Source: Saccharum officinarum (taxonomy: Eukaryota > Streptophyta > Magnoliopsida > Poales > Poaceae). Taken from it: a stretch of DNA of 64,000 bases. A program made the position numbers and the translations under genes. Location: contig CM036160.1 of the NCBI GenBank assembly GCA_020631735.1, positions 112,512,680-112,576,679 on the forward strand, given 5' to 3'. Positions 34,201 to 45,253 of this stretch are shown here, in pieces (the first letter of the stretch is position 1; each line of letters opens with the position of its first letter). Below the pieces are notes generated by a model, which worked only from the letters and a program-made list of their open reading frames with translations, was not told the origin of the DNA and did not search any database.

Positions 34201-36187
34201 GTAGACCCTAACAAAATTTATCTCATGATTTTTGGATCATTAAAACCCTAGATCTATATTTTTCCAACTTGTACAAAAATCAGTGATAAAATAATAAAAA
34301 TGAATTTCATTTCGGATGAACTGGGTCGGCCCAGAAAACTCGGCCCACACACTCGCGCGCGCGCGGCCCGCTCAGCGCCCCCGCCCACGCGCGACACTGA
34401 CGGGCGGGCCCCCGCGGTCAGTGACCGGAGGCAGGGGAGGCGGAGACCCGCGAGCTCCGACGAGCTCGAGCTCGCCGGAGAAGAGCTCGCTCGGCCAATC
34501 GAACACCGCCTCGTGTTCTCCGTCACCCGGTGCGTCGATTGGTGCTCGTGGAATGGATGAGGATGGGGTGGAAGGGGCTTGTCACCGCGAGCGGCGGCCG
34601 GTGATGTCCGGTGGCGGCGCACCGTCGCCGGTGAGGATGTACGGTGCGGTCTAGGCTCGGTACGAGCTTCACCGAAGCTAGGCGGATCTATTTTAATAGG
34701 AAGGGAGGATGGAGAGAGACCCGAAGCACCCCGACCACGGTGAGGTCCCATGGCGGGCTCCGGCGACCTCTCGGAGACGGGAAAGAAAGCAATGCGGCTC
34801 ACCTTGAGTCAAATCGCGGGCTTCGGTGGGTCAAGGGGATGGAGGGTGGTGAGGCAGAGGGAGTGGCGAGGTCTGGCGGCTTGCAGTGCCACGGCGCCCG
34901 CTCACGAGCTCGCGGGAGAGGACGGTGCCAATGGTGTTCGGTTTCTCCGCCTCGGTGAGCACCACAGAGACGAAAGAGCTAAATGGAGGGAGTAGGGGGG
35001 GCAGCAGCAGCAGCACTCGGGCAGCATGAACGCGCCAGCGCGCTCGCGAGTGGGGGCGAAAGCGGAGCATGACGGCCACGCGGCGTTCTGGCCCTGCGCG
35101 CGGTCGGCCACGGCCGTCGGTGTCTGAACCCGACTTCCTGATTCAGTCCTAGTCACGACGACTGACAGCGTGATTTCATCGCTTCATAGCTCGTGATCGA
35201 GGCTGATTAGGTGAGAGCCGTAGTTAACAAAAATGTAGAGCTATGTGAGGGCTTCAATATTGCCAATAGGGTCTTGAGCTAACTCGGCTTGGTTAGTGAG
35301 ATACAACGCCCCAAAGTGAGGCACAAGAAAACTGAACTGAGTTTCAGTTATTTCCCCCGACTGAAACCTGATTTTCGAAGCACTCTAACTCATAAACCAT
35401 TGGGAACCAGGCTTGGGTGATGTTGACAATGTTGTAGAGCTATGTGTGGACAACAACTTTGTCAATTGGCTCAAAGACTGGTTTGGCCTAGTTTGTGAGC
35501 TACAAGTTGCTAAAGTGAGGTACTGTGAAACGGTTTTCAGCTCAACACTTAGCAAAATTTGCTAAGTCCCCAAACAGCCCCTAATACTGACTTGTGGGCC
35601 ATTTTTGAGCATGTTCTGATCATTTTCATGAGATGGCCATATTAGAACTTTTGTTCCTTATGAAATTATCTACAACTTTGCTTAAGGTTGCTCCTCCATG
35701 CAAGATTTCTAAGCTGGACTTTTTAATTGGTCAAACCAGATCACTCTAGGGTTCCAAACTTGGTCAACAACATTTGGAAGGGCAATTTGGTAATTTTGGT
35801 CAACATGAACATTGCTCCACTATTTACCCTAAATGTAATTAAGGTGTTATAAGACCTAATTAGCCACTCTACACATTGGTTGCACAAAATTCCTAGTGTC
35901 ACATACTTTGGCACAAGTAATTCAACACTTTTACCCAAATGTTGCAAACTCATGTTGCACATGTTGCATGAGTGTGTTGCACAACATTTGCTAATTATGT
36001 TACACTAAAGTGGTTGACATATCTCACAAAGGAAATTGCACATAAGGTACTTGTGTGTTGCACACTACTCACTTTTTCTTCACATGAAATATAAACATAT
36101 TATAAGCTTATGCATGAAATGAATGATGCTTGCTTATGCTCATGCAAATGCAATGCAATTAAGGAGCTAAACACCTGGGGTGTTACA
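31203..36187 (-). repeat. 5' LTR of chromovirus complex (4985 bp)
   Basis: It begins TATAACAGAACCG (second base G to A relative to the other LTR) and ends GGTGTTACA. It is near-identical to 15952-20935 and includes the GC-rich module at about 34310-35130. It should contain the promoter for the leftward transcript. I did not identify a definite TATA box. Confidence 0.93.
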
Positions 36188-36192
36188 GCGGT
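36188..36192. repeat. Target-site duplication of chromovirus complex (right)
   Basis: GCGGT, identical to 15947-15951. Confidence 0.92.
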
Positions 36193-36900
36193 GGCGCGCC
36201 TGGCTGAGGTTGACGGCACAGCGACCCCGGATGCATGCACCCAGGAGTGTTCGCGGCCGGTGGCTGAAGAGGGGCACCGACAGAGGAGGCTACTACTACG
36301 GTGGCGCCAGTGAAACCTCCTAACGTGGCCTAGGAGAAGGTTCCCTACGGCAAGGAGGAGGGCCCAACCACCGGATCTGGGCACGGCGGGGCCCTGACGG
36401 TCGGCTCCGACACATCCGCGGTGGTGGCGGTCGGGAGTGGCGGCGCAGACGGCTCGGAATCACGGGCGGCGGATGGGGAGAGGTAGGGAGAGGAGGCAGG
36501 CATCCGTGGAGCCCTAGATCCGGCTCCGGCCGGTGGCTGGGCGGCCGCATCATCCTTGGTCGGCCCCGACGGCTCAGGAGCGCCGGCGGCGCAGGAGGAC
36601 GCATCACCAGCGCGAGGGAGGGCTGGCGGCCATAGGGCGCCAGATCCGGACCCCACGAGCGGCGGCGGCGGTGCCTCCCCCTCTCGCCGTGGAGGAGGTC
36701 CTCGATGGCGGAGGAGGCCCGTCCGCGGAGGTCGCGGGCGGCGGCGGCGCCTGTGCCGCATGCAGGCGCGCTCTCGCGCATGGACGCAGAGAGGAGGGAG
36801 AAGTAGCGAGGGGAGGGGAGGTGGAGTGGGGTGCAGGCGCGGGCGCCGGTGCCGGCGATGGGGGAGGGGCCAGAGGCTAGGGTTCGAGTGAACAGTTGAC
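36193..36900 (-). mobile_element. LINE-like element, 5' portion beyond the insertion
   Basis: GC-rich sequence with overlapping proline/arginine/serine-rich open frames on minus (36902-36345 and 37021-36320), none resembling a known domain. By position it is the 5' leader and ORF1 start of the element whose 3' part is at 14077-15946. The exact 5' end and target duplication were not found. Confidence 0.45.
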
Positions 36901-37071
36901 AATCACAATCTCTGTAATAGTGTGAGTGCTCATGGCAGTTTAAGATAGAAGGAAGTGTTGGTCGAGTCCCAACTAGTACTTTTAGTTTTAGGGTTAGGTT
37001 AACTTTTAGGGTACGTAACATGCTCTATCTAACCTAGCCTTTTTTGGTATAGGTACACGTGCTTCTTGCAG

Positions 37072-37315
37072 TGACTACGCGGAGGGTACTAGCAGATTTG
37101 GGACCTTTCATACGGACGACACTTCACCTTGGTCCCCCGAGGAGGTAGGGCCCTCCTAGCTTTCTAGTGCACCTCTACCGACTCAGGGTACTAAGCATAT
37201 GGAGTCGACCCCACCTGCACGACAGCAACGCCCTCTAGACCAGTGGACTTACCCTACGACCCAGGTTCGTCACCGAGGTGCGCAGGCACCTAAGCGTGGT
37301 CGTCGTGTAGGTTAA
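37072..37315 (+). pseudogene. C-terminal exon relic of an unidentified transposon-type protein
   Basis: After an acceptor-like CTTCTTGCAG, one frame reads DYAEGTSRFGTFHTDDTSPWSPEEVGPS, then a TAG, then in the same frame SSAPLPTQGTKHMESTPPARQ...LDQWTYPTTQVRHRGAQ and a basic end PKRGRRVG before TAA at 37313. Basic tails of this style are seen in plant mobile-domain or MULE-type transposon genes, but I cannot assign the family. It lies on the far side of the nested insertions from the possible leader exon at about 13800-13975 and may belong to the same element. Confidence 0.35.
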
Positions 37316-37976
37316 GCGTGTAGGACTATATGGTTGTATGCTAACATGGATGTATACATGCGAACTAATGTACTCTTGGATTTGTGATGTGAACTAATGA
37401 ACTAATGTGCGCACTTTTGCAATGGAGGCAACGCTCCAATACAGTTCCTCGCCTACGTCGAGGTAAAGGACAATTAAAACGTAAAAGGATATTGTTTAGC
37501 CTTTGCATCGAGTATTCCAGCCAGAGATTATTGTATTCATCAAAAAGTATCACATCGGGTGATGGTTGTGTCTGGAAAAGAAGGATACAACATGAAATAG
37601 AGTTGCCGGCTGCATGGCCCCGACAGTCGTATCGGCAACTAGGCTGCCGACTTCCCTGTCGGCCTTCCACGGGCCAACTGGTCCTGTCGGCCTGTCAACG
37701 GGCTATTTTGGCGGGCGTCGGCTGCCACGTGTGCGCCACGTAGACCTATCGGTTAGTCAGAAGCCGACAGCTGCTATGTACCAATTTTTTTTGTATAACA
37801 GCTTTTTAAATTTACAATTAATCATTAAAACATATTATTTAAAAATTTTCCTTTGGCGTGTAAAGACAAGCATATGCACTGTACGTGTGCTGAGTCATAA
37901 ACTCATCATACGAGGCCATGACCGTGCTTCAGCTCCCACTTTGTCGTTTGCGCACATGGCCAGCTGAAAACTAATA
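37316..37976. repeat. Probable right subterminal region with GCCGACAG/CTGTCGGC motifs
   Basis: Between 37610 and 37775 the motifs CCGACAG, CTGTCGGC, GTCGGC and CCTATCGG recur at least eight times in both orientations, like a DNA transposon subterminal array. CCTATCGG also occurs at 13760-13815. No gene is visible. The rest, to 37976, is AT-rich. Confidence 0.4.
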
Positions 37977-40900
37977 CTCCTTCCGTCTCGCAATGGAAAT
38001 CGTTATGAGATGCATGTAAGTCCAATTTTCTTAACTTTGACTATTTCGTAAAAAATACGTGTAATATTTGTATCTCTAAATAAGTTTATTATGAAAATAT
38101 ATTCAACGATCTATCTAATTGTAACAGAACCGCCCAATTATATGAGATTAAGTAGGAAAAATCATCCAACGAGCGGACAATTTAACAAACTTAAGCCCGT
38201 ATAACCCGGTAGTCCGTGAAATCCCGACGGATTTCAAACCATTTCACATAACAGCCAATATCGTACTAAGTTTAGCGGTCACCGTCATAAGTTACATAAA
38301 AGTTCGCGGCACAAAATACATCGGAGTTTAAACATAATTATTACAAACCAGGTTCGAATAAAAAGTAGCGGAAGCAGTAGTTCAAATCATGCACACACAG
38401 CGTTTGAAATAAAGTGCCAGCTTATGATCATCTCCAGCAAATGCATCAGACGAGAAGTAGCGAATGATCATTGCCCATGGTCCTAAGTTTCGCCCATCGC
38501 AGGATAGAGGCAGTTGATACAGTAGCCGTAAAACATCTGCCCATCTGCAACAAGTGGGAACAAAGCCCTGAGTACGAGAAGGTACTCAGCTAGACTTACC
38601 CGACAGAACAAAAATAAAATGACACCAAGGATCATGATAGGCTTTCTGGTGGGGTAGCTGACTCATTTGCAAGAAAAGCATTTTCAACTTAACAATTCTT
38701 TTCCAAAAACATGCAGTAATTTAATCTTTATTACCCTGTCAACTATGTTTACACCTGTGCTAGAGTAGCATATAATTAAGCAAGTAAGGATTACCAACGA
38801 TCATAACAAGAGCATCATGTCATCTTTCACATAACTATCCAAGTGTTTCATCAATATTACTACGATGAAGTAGCTCAAGTCAAGTGTTCACTATCCAGTG
38901 AACGATGGCGATTCGAATCGATTATTAACCAGCTGGTAATTTATTCCTCACACAAACCTCACTCACCCGCTAAAGTGAAGTATTGGTCACCGAGTCAACT
39001 ATTCAGGTAAAGTCGCGAGCTTGCCAGGAACCACATGTACCCGGGGGCCGCCCGACTGCTCTTTGGCCTTATCATCGCGCCCCCTATCCTGCCACTACTG
39101 CTCCGGTACAGTGCGTTGCGGGTAATCCACTCGGCCTGAATAATCTCCTAGCTTCGCGGTCGAAAGGTACGTTATTCGGCCAGCTAAATATGAGGCATGC
39201 GTTCAACATGACTCGAGGCCCAACAACGGTCGGTCCTTAATCGACTCAGACGGAGAACACTACAGTTCGAAACCCTGCAAGTCTCCGCCCGGTCTCAATT
39301 TCAGTTCGACACTTAGTTATTCTCATATGACACATCTTTCACATAGATCCAGATAATCTCCTATAGCTCGCGGATGACAGGCAATCACCCGACTTCTACC
39401 GGTCTAAGCAAACTAAGCAATTAATGACCGCGGACACCAAGGTAACAAGGATCGGGTAAAGCAAGGTAAAACAAGGTATAATGCAGCAACGTTTGCAAAC
39501 AACTCCTAAACGTAATGCATCAATTAAGTAAAGTCAATAATAAATTATTTGCAAACCGGGAGAGAAATGCTCCGGGGCTTGCCTCTCTCAAAAGAGCTCG
39601 GACGGTGGTCGGGGCACTCTGGAAGATCTTCACCGACCTCCTCTTCGGCTTCGGTCGCCTCCTGCTCTTGCACCTCGGACTGATCTTCCGGGTCCTCGGG
39701 AATTGCTACCGGAGTCACTTCCTGCGATCATGTATGATGCAGAAATATAAGTGCTCATGCCTAGGTACATTGCAGGGATGACATGAGATGATGATGAAGA
39801 ATGAGATGTAGATGAGCATGTTATTTTGTTTGAATTACGTGGAACTTACGACTCTTCTACAAGGTAGTCTACATCATCCAAGAACATGTACTCACAAACT
39901 ACCACCACTATTCTCTACCATGCAAAGGCACCTTGACACTTAAGAGGCTTCAAAGATACACCAAAGCATAGTTTACTAACTAATCTTGCATCAAAGGTTG
40001 AATGTAAACCCTAGTTAGCACTAGGCTTGAACAGCAACACCTATTTTGGTAACAAAGAAAATCTTAGAAAATTACAGTGGATTACTATCATCAATTCTAA
40101 CATGTCACAAAAATTTCATTGCATTTGGATTACTAGAACTGCCTATACAAAAATAACAAGCTAAGGCCTAAAAACGAGCATGAAAATACTTTGTGTTACG
40201 AAAAGTATCAAACAACAGATTTAGCATTTTTCCTACTTTCTACACAATAAACAATCACTATACAAAAATTATCATATACATGTTTTATACAATTTTTGCT
40301 CTTTATCAAAAATAACAAAAATCATCAAATAAAAGCACTTGAACTACGCATCAAAGTTTTTCTACAGAACATGCATGTCACATATTTTTCCTAGAAAGCA
40401 CATTACAAAATAAAACTCATGCAAGTGGAACCATATTTTTCTGAGTTTTCTTTGATTTATTACACATTTTCTAAGATATCAGCAATTACAAGGATTAAAT
40501 AAATCACCATAGAAAAGTACCACAAAAACATTATGTAATATTTTTACATCATAGATCTGGTCCTAAGAAGTCTACCAAAATTTGTTTCACAATTTTTGGA
40601 GCTCAAATGAATACACAAACATTTTCCAAAGTATTTTTATCCCTGAAATAAAAGAAAAACAGAAAACGATTTTCCTTAATGACACTGGGCCGGCCTGTGT
40701 AAACCAACCGGCCCGTGGCCGTTTTAGGCCCGAGCGCGCGTGCGGGAAAAAGAGGCGAGCCGGCCCGGCTCGGGCTCCGGCCCTAGGCCGGCCTGGCCCA
40801 GCGCGGTCGGGCGTGACCGTGGCCACGCCACGCCGACGCCCTTGGCCGCGGCAGCGCGGCGACCGCCAACGGCCAATGGCCGTCTCCGGTCGCGAGCGAA

Positions 40901-42133
40901 CGGGGTGCGGCGAGCACGAGAACCGCGACGAGAAGATGAACACAATGGAGTCAAATGAAGGAAGAGAGGAGGAGCACGAGCGCCGGTGGTCGGAGCGCAA
41001 ACTCGGCGGCTCCGTTCACGGCGGCGCGGGCGGGAAAAACGAATTGACGCCCTACCGGAGCGAGCAAGAGGAGAACGGGGCTCGTTCGGAGGAGGCAAGG
41101 GGGTGGCGAAGCTTGGTGCAAGACGAATTCGGTGGCGGTGGATGGTCGACGTCGGAACGAGGGAGCGGAGGTGGAGCTCGCGGCGGTGAGCCGCTCGCCT
41201 GCTCGGTTTTTGGGAGAGAGGAGCGGATGGCGAGCGAGAGTGGGAGTGAGGGGGCGAGGAGGGTTCGGGCAGGCGGACTTGAGCGCGCTCGAGCTGGCGG
41301 GAGGGCAAAGCGGAGGCGACGCACGGCGGTCGACGACGGCGCATGGCCGACACGCGGCGAACGTGTTCTGTCGCGGCGGCCAGCGAGGCGCGGGGCGAGC
41401 GGGAGGAGGAGGCGGCCGAACGGACGCGGGCCGGGCCGCCTGCGTTGCGCGGGCGCGCGCGCGCGGGGGTGGCGCGGGCCGTTTCGGCCAGCGGGCCGAA
41501 AGGGAGGCGGCGGTCCGCTTAGGAGAGAAATTGGTTTTTCAAATTATTATTTTCAAATAAATTCAAATAATAGTTTTTAAATCTCATTTTGAGCAAGAAA
41601 AGGACCTTTTCTGAAAATGGCCCAAAAATAAAAAGTTGCTTAGAATTTAATTCTCTACAACTTTGATTAAGGGGCCAACCTCAAAACTCTTATAGATTTT
41701 GAATTGTAGAATAAAAGCTAATTTAGGGAGGATTTTTGAATATTTTCAAATAACATTTTTAAAACAAGTTTTTGACAAAACTTTGAGTAATTTAGTTGCT
41801 CCAAAAATTTCACCTATAATTCTAAGTGATATAAAATTTTTGGTTGCACAAGTTTGATGAATATAACTAGTACATTATCACATCATGTTATGAATACTAT
41901 TTTCCAAGTTTTCTTTTACTAAAGGTATCCTCTTACTACACATGATTATGAATGCCATGACATGTTATGCTCATGATTTGCAACGTTAATGCTTGCGTAA
42001 CACCGAGGTGTTACACTAATGATGTTAATTATGTATTATAAATATTAAAATTATTTTATATACAATTAGTCAAAAGTTAAAAAAAAACTTTCTACTCGGA
42101 AAGTAGGAATGACTTCTATTTTGAAAGAGGAAG
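37977..42133. mobile_element. Stowaway MITE, split by a solo LTR
   Basis: The left part (37977-38119) starts CTCCTTCCGTCTCGCAATGG after TA. The right part (42021-42133) ends TTTTGAAAGAGGAAG before TA (42134-42135). Removing 38120-42020 rejoins ATCTATCTAAT|GATGTTAAT, matching the interior of related MITEs. The MITE is therefore older than the LTR insertion. Confidence 0.85.
38120..42015 (-). mobile_element. Solo LTR, long-LTR gypsy family (3.9 kb)
   Basis: It starts TGTAACAGAACCG and ends GAGGTGTTACA. It is flanked by CTAAT at 38115-38119 and 42016-42020. Family landmarks appear in order: CCCTGAGTAC..GGTACTCAGCTAGACTTACCCG near 38570, CCGGGGCTTGCCTCTC near 39572, and a GC-rich module at 40680-41520. 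The GC-rich ORFs inside (for example 40582-41580 plus) are arginine/glycine-rich composition artefacts. Confidence 0.92.
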
Positions 42134-42135
42134 TA

Positions 42136-42745
42136 ACTCTCTGACTAAGTATTGTCAACATGGCGTCATCGCACAGGAGCATGCAGGGACTACAGAGCAG
42201 TCAGACCTAGAGGTTAAGTGCTTTAAAACTTGAGATGAGGTACATAAAATCAATGTGAGATCACACTACAATAAATATGAGATATCATCACTAATTTTGT
42301 ATCACGAAATATATGATATAAAATTATGTCCTCATACAAAAATAGAGATATCTCATTTGACGTGCATTTTAATATCTCATTGTTTATTTACAATGGTATA
42401 TAACACGAGATCATCATTACAAGAATTATTAAAAAATGATTCCAAAATGTATTATTAATCTTTCCTTTAGTCAAATTATCGTATTAGAGATCGAATCAAT
42501 GTTTTAATAGGATGCAAACGTACTCTTGGTATCGTGGATAGGTCTTCCCATGCATATTTGTTTAATAAATATAACTAACAAACATGTCCGTACATTGTAA
42601 TGAAAGAAAAAAGCTATTAAACGTTTAACCTCTTTGCTTCAGTTTGTTGCAAAGGATTGGGGAGTCATTGTAGCATGTGGCCAGAACATACCAAATGCAC
42701 GACAACTCACCGCTGCCGCACTCAATTCGGCGCCGGGGAGGAAAC
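42136..42745. other. Intergenic, nothing recognised
   Basis: AT-rich sequence lacking a supported gene or repeat. Confidence 0.5.
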
Positions 42746-43059
42746 CTACAGCTTCTGGTCAGTGGGTTGCACCTGCCTAGGAGCAGGAACCCGTCGCATG
42801 GAGACGACAATGGCGTTCATACTGATGCCGACGCTGCACACGGTGGCCGCCGGTGTGAAAAAACGGACCATTGTGTCGGCGGTGTCCGAGGTTATTACGT
42901 TCTCAAACAGTCCTAGGACGTTCTGCAGCTTCGTGTAGCGATGCACGTTCCGTTTTCAGTGCAAGCGCCGGTGCATCGGACGACTGCGATTTGCCCTAGG
43001 CAGCGGAAGATCTCGACGAGTAGATCACATGGCAGCCTCACCCGCATATCCGACTCCAT
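42746..43059 (-). pseudogene. F-box protein relic
   Basis: F-box proteins recruit substrates to SCF ubiquitin ligases. From an ATG at 43059 the minus strand reads MESDMRVRLPCDLLVEIFRCLGQIAVVRC, a good start of an F-box (LPxDLLxEIxxxL). The frame stops after about 48 codons. A second frame downstream (LQNVLGLFENVITSDTADTMVRFF) stays open to 42746, which suggests frameshift decay. The foldback element inserted about 15 bp upstream of the ATG. Confidence 0.5.
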
Positions 43060-44783
43060 ACGTTTCTTTTTGACAAAAATTCACCGGCGGTCCCTGAACT
43101 TGGCAGCTGGTGTCACTTAGGTCCCCGAACTTTGAACAGTGTATTTTTGGGTCCCTGAACTTGGCTTCAAGTGTCATCTAGGTCCCTAAACTTGGCTTTG
43201 GGTGTCATTTAGGTCCCCGAACTTTGAACAATATATTTCTGGGTCCCTGAACTTGGCTTCGGGTGTCATCTAGGTCCTAATGCTGACGTGGCGCGGTCCT
43301 ACATGTGGGGCCCACATGTCAGTCGGTGATATTTCTATTTCGGGGTACTGTAGCTACAATTTCTAAAATATTCTAAAAATTGTATCTTTTTCATATGATC
43401 TCGGATGAATATGATTTTTATATGAAAAATGTAGCTCTCGACGAGATCTACAACTTTTTAGTTTTGAGTTTTTTTTAATTTGAGATCATTAAAATGTTTA
43501 AAAAATTAAACAAATTTTCAGCAGTATATTAATCGCGTACAAGCGCTTGTCGCCTTGGAAAAATCATATCTTTTTTATATGCTGTCAAATGAAGATGATT
43601 TCTATATGAAAGTTGTAGCTCTCGATGAGATCTACGACTTTCTAGTTTTGAGTTTTTTTTTAATTTGAGGTCGCAAAAATACTCAAAAAAATAAACAAAT
43701 TTTCAACAGTATATTAATTTCTGAAAATTTGTTTAATTTTTTTGAGCATCTTAGCGATCTCAAATTAAAAAACTCAAAACTAGAAAATCGTAGATCTCAT
43801 CGAGAGCTACAACTTTCATATAGAAATCATCTCCATTTGATAACATATAAAAAAGATATGATTTTTTTCCAAGGCGACAAGCGTTTGTACGCGATTAATA
43901 TACTGCTGAAAATTTATTTAATTTTTTAAGCATTTTAATGATCTCAAATTAAAAAACTCAAAATAAGAAAGTTGTAGATCTCGTCGAGAACTACATTTTT
44001 TATATAAAAACCATCTTCATCCGAGATCATATGAAAAAGATATAATTTTTAGAATATTTTAGAAATTATAGCTACAGTACCTCCGAAATAGAAATATAAC
44101 CGACTGACATGTGGGCCCCACATGTAGGACCGTGCCTGAAAGCCCAAGTTTGGTTTTGGTAATTAATGACACCAAGTTGCTAATGCTATTGTATCAAGTG
44201 TGATTAAGCTAGGCATAAGCAACATGTGATGGAGTGGAAATGGCATGGAGAGATGGCCACAAGACCACATAATTTGGTGCATGAAATGATGAGCAAGATC
44301 ATGAAGAAATGCACATAAAATGATGGACATGATGATCAAGTGGAAGAGAAGGATCTAAGAGCGCAAGACAAAGGTATAACTATAGGGTTTTTTCTTTTGC
44401 CGGTCTAAGATGAGTAGAGAAGTGATTGACCGGATTTAGGATACATAGCCGACTATCAAGAGGGACAATCACGGTTAGCTCGGGAATCAAGTGCCACTAG
44501 ATCAATGTCTTCAGCATATGCATTAGGATCTAGTTGAGAGCTAACATAACTCCTTGGAAAATGTTTGTGAAATGCTAACACACATGCACATGGTGGTATA
44601 CACTTGGTGGTGTTAGCACATTTGCGAAGGCGGTGGTGTTTGAGCGGTAGTAAGGGGTTTGGGGGAGCCGAGCTTGCGAATGCGGGATTCAGGCGTTTTC
44701 GAGGAAATGAAATGCCTATTTTCTATTGTGTCGGAGGCAAGAAAAGGTGGTGAAAGTCCGAAATGATTATCACTAAAAATACA

Positions 44784-45222
44784 GTGACCGGACGCTGTGG
44801 TTGAATTGACTGGACGCGGGTGGCGCGTCCGGTCAGTTCAAAACACAGACAGACGCGCGTGTGAGAAGGGTCATGGACCGGCGCGTCTGGTCCCTCGCGG
44901 AACCGGCGCGTCCGGTCGCGCACCCAGGAGTTCAGCACGGAGGGCAGATGCGATCGGACGCGGTGGCGCGTCCGGTCACGTTCGACCGGATGCGTCCGGT
45001 CACGAGTGGACCGTTACTGGACTCCGATCGGACGTGGCTGGCGCGTCCGGTCTCGACGGGAGCTTACTGGACCGCGACCGGACGTTGACACTGTCGCGTC
45101 CGGTCAAACGCTATAGCGCGTCCGGTCACGGCAACGGCTAGTTCTGACGCGCACTGTTCAAGCTTGTCCTGTAGTGACCGGACGCGTCCGGTCAGCACGT
45201 TTTGCACTGCGTCGTCCGGTAA
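44784..45222. repeat. GACCGGACGCGTCCGGTC motif cluster
   Basis: Around fifteen full or half copies of the palindrome GACCGGACG|CGTCCGGTC occur in ~440 bp, mostly as inverted half-site pairs at varied spacing. The cluster ends ~25 bp before the TATAAATA box of the same LTR. Confidence 0.85.
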
Positions 45223-45245
45223 CGGCTAGCTGTATACCCCTTCGC

Positions 45246-45253
45246 TATAAATA
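45246..45253 (+). promoter_or_regulatory. TATA box of copia-like LTR
   Basis: TATAAATA follows the GC-rich motif cluster. The downstream text (TTGCACATTTTGAGACCTAGAG) would be the transcript start region. Confidence 0.6.

Larger units (their letters stand above)
15952..36187 (-). mobile_element. Ty3/gypsy chromovirus (Tekay/Del-like) complex with ~5-kb LTRs
   Basis: The order on plus is LTR (15952-20935), partial internal copy 1 (20936-24570), gap (24571-24670), end of a third divergent LTR (24671-24768), full internal copy 2 (24769-31202), LTR (31203-36187). Transcription is leftward. The outer LTRs are near-identical by eye and are flanked by the same GCGGT duplication, so the two outer ends represent one integration. 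The interior therefore holds either a recombined tandem array or a misassembly around the gap. Internal copy 2 encodes, in order, a histone-H3-tail-like ORF, gag, protease, RT, RNase H, integrase and chromodomain. It inserted into the LINE ORF1 region. Confidence 0.92.

Noticed and set aside
36345..37021. Long Pro/Arg-rich ORFs on both strands
   Set aside because: Multiple overlapping open frames due to GC composition; no domain seen; treated as LINE leader.
40582..41580. 332-codon plus ORF inside the solo LTR at 38120
   Set aside because: Arg/Gly/Glu-rich product of the GC-rich LTR module; several overlapping frames are equally open and the solo LTR explains the region.
44797..45141. 114-codon ORF in the copia-like LTR
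   Set aside because: Driven entirely by the repeated GACCGGACG motif upstream of the TATA box.
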